From assembly GCA_002314855.1 (NCBI GenBank), contig DCHQ01000018.1:19601-25743 (forward strand): a stretch of DNA of 6,143 bases, in the 5' to 3' direction. This DNA comes from Lachnospiraceae bacterium UBA1748 (GTDB lineage Bacteria > Bacillota > Clostridia > Lachnospirales > Lachnospiraceae). Below, one piece after another: positions 5,605 through 6,143 of the stretch. Both the position numbers and the translations under genes were made by a program. A model generated the notes under the pieces. It was not told where the DNA came from. It made no database searches and worked only from the letters and a program-made list of their open reading frames with translations. Every line of letters begins with the position of its first letter. Position 1 is the stretch's first letter.

Positions 5605-6143
5605 ATGTTATTAGAAGTAAAGAATTTGACAATAGAATTTCATGATCATGATAAGCCTGAACGTGTAGTGGAGGATGTTAGCTTTACTCTGGATAAGGGC
5701 GAGATACTAGGAGTAGTAGGAGAGTCAGGTTCGGGCAAGTCCATGACTGCTATGGCTATCGCTGGTCTACTTCCTAGAAAGAAGCTTAATTGTACAGGTG
5801 AGATACTCTTTAACGATGAAGAACTTCTCACTATAGAGCGTAAGAAGCTTCGTGAGCTTCAGGGGCAGGCCGTATCAGTTATATTTCAGGAGCCTATGAC
5901 GGCTCTTAATCCAACTATGACTATAGGTAAGCAGGTGGAGGAAGGACTGCTTCTTCATACAAAGCTTACTAAGGAAGAACGTAGGGCAAAGGCCATAGAA
6001 GTACTTGGCAATGTAGAGCTTGATAACCCAGAGATTATATATGATTCATATCCTCATGAATTGTCTGGTGGTATGAGACAGCGTGTTATGATAGCCGCAG
6101 CTATGATCACTGAGCCAGATATACTTATTGCCGATGAGCCAAC
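5605..6143 (+). CDS. dppD: ABC transporter ATP-binding protein, DppD/OppD type, N-terminal part
   Basis: The reading frame is open at the right edge; 179 full codons are visible. Start ATG 5605 follows the preceding stop by 3 bases and has AGAGGA (5592-5597) 7 bases upstream. The sequence begins MLLEVKNLTIEF. It contains Walker A GESGSGKS (39-46), Q-loop VIFQEPMTALNP (92-103), the ABC signature LSGGMRQRV (153-161) and Walker B ILIADEP (173-179) with the catalytic Glu178. SVIFQEPMTALNP and YPHELSGGMRQRV are typical of the Opp/Dpp ATPases. ATP hydrolysis on the cytoplasmic side would drive uptake through the two permeases. The missing part should hold the H-loop and the C-terminal oligopeptide-transporter extension, and a second ATPase gene (DppF/OppF type) is expected after it. 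All visible catalytic motifs are intact. Confidence 0.93.
   Translation, partial: MLLEVKNLTIEFHDHDKPERVVEDVSFTLDKGEILGVVGESGSGKSMTAMAIAGLLPRKKLNCTGEILFNDEELLTIERKKLRELQGQAVSVIFQEPMTALNPTMTIGKQVEEGLLLHTKLTKEERRAKAIEVLGNVELDNPEIIYDSYPHELSGGMRQRVMIAAAMITEPDILIADEP

Noticed and set aside
1..6143. Search for a new defence, mobile or RNA-guided system
   Set aside because: There are no spaced repeats, transposase, recombinase, reverse transcriptase, nuclease or toxin-antitoxin motifs; the long genes are explained by flagellar-type and peptide-transport families.

Overview
The window reads as chromosomal DNA from a motile, AT-rich Gram-positive anaerobe of the Clostridia, most likely a Lachnospiraceae member (Butyrivibrio/Roseburia type). 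Three things point there: strong AGGAGG-type ribosome binding sites, a lipoprotein-anchored transporter receptor, and a FapA gene followed by a membrane coiled-coil protein of the type I associate with the end of Lachnospiraceae motility operons. The assignment is from memory of family and gene order, not from a search. All genes lie on the + strand.

Left part (1-2138) looks like the tail of a flagellar/chemotaxis operon. It holds the C-terminal end of a FapA (DUF342) protein, cut by the window edge. Next comes a 314-residue protein with an N-terminal membrane helix, a long coiled coil and a C-terminal helix-turn-helix-like end (DUF6115-like, SwrB-like in architecture). Third is a membrane-anchored protein with a long acidic, Asn/Asp-rich linker and a C-terminal domain resembling the LysM-like part of MltG/YceG but with no catalytic domain. 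A perfect 12-bp hairpin with a T-tract overlaps the end of this third gene and closes the unit.

Middle and right part (2142-6143) is an ABC importer operon of the peptide/nickel (Opp/Dpp/Nik) class. It has its own promoter (TTGACA, 18 bp, CATAAT) and a 20-bp palindrome just downstream that could be an operator. The genes run in order: lipoprotein substrate-binding protein, DppB-type permease, DppC-type permease, DppD-type ATPase (cut by the right edge). A hairpin with a weak T-tract sits after the binding-protein gene and probably lets the receptor be made in excess. The permease genes overlap by 1 base (TAATG), and the ATPase start lies 3 bases after the second permease stop, so the last three genes are probably translationally coupled.

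The transporter is ordinary. The less understood material is the left part: three neighbouring proteins that combine a flagellar-assembly scaffold, a membrane-tethered helix-turn-helix-like end and a catalysis-less MltG-like domain. I saw no mobile element, CRISPR array, tRNA, rRNA or defence system.
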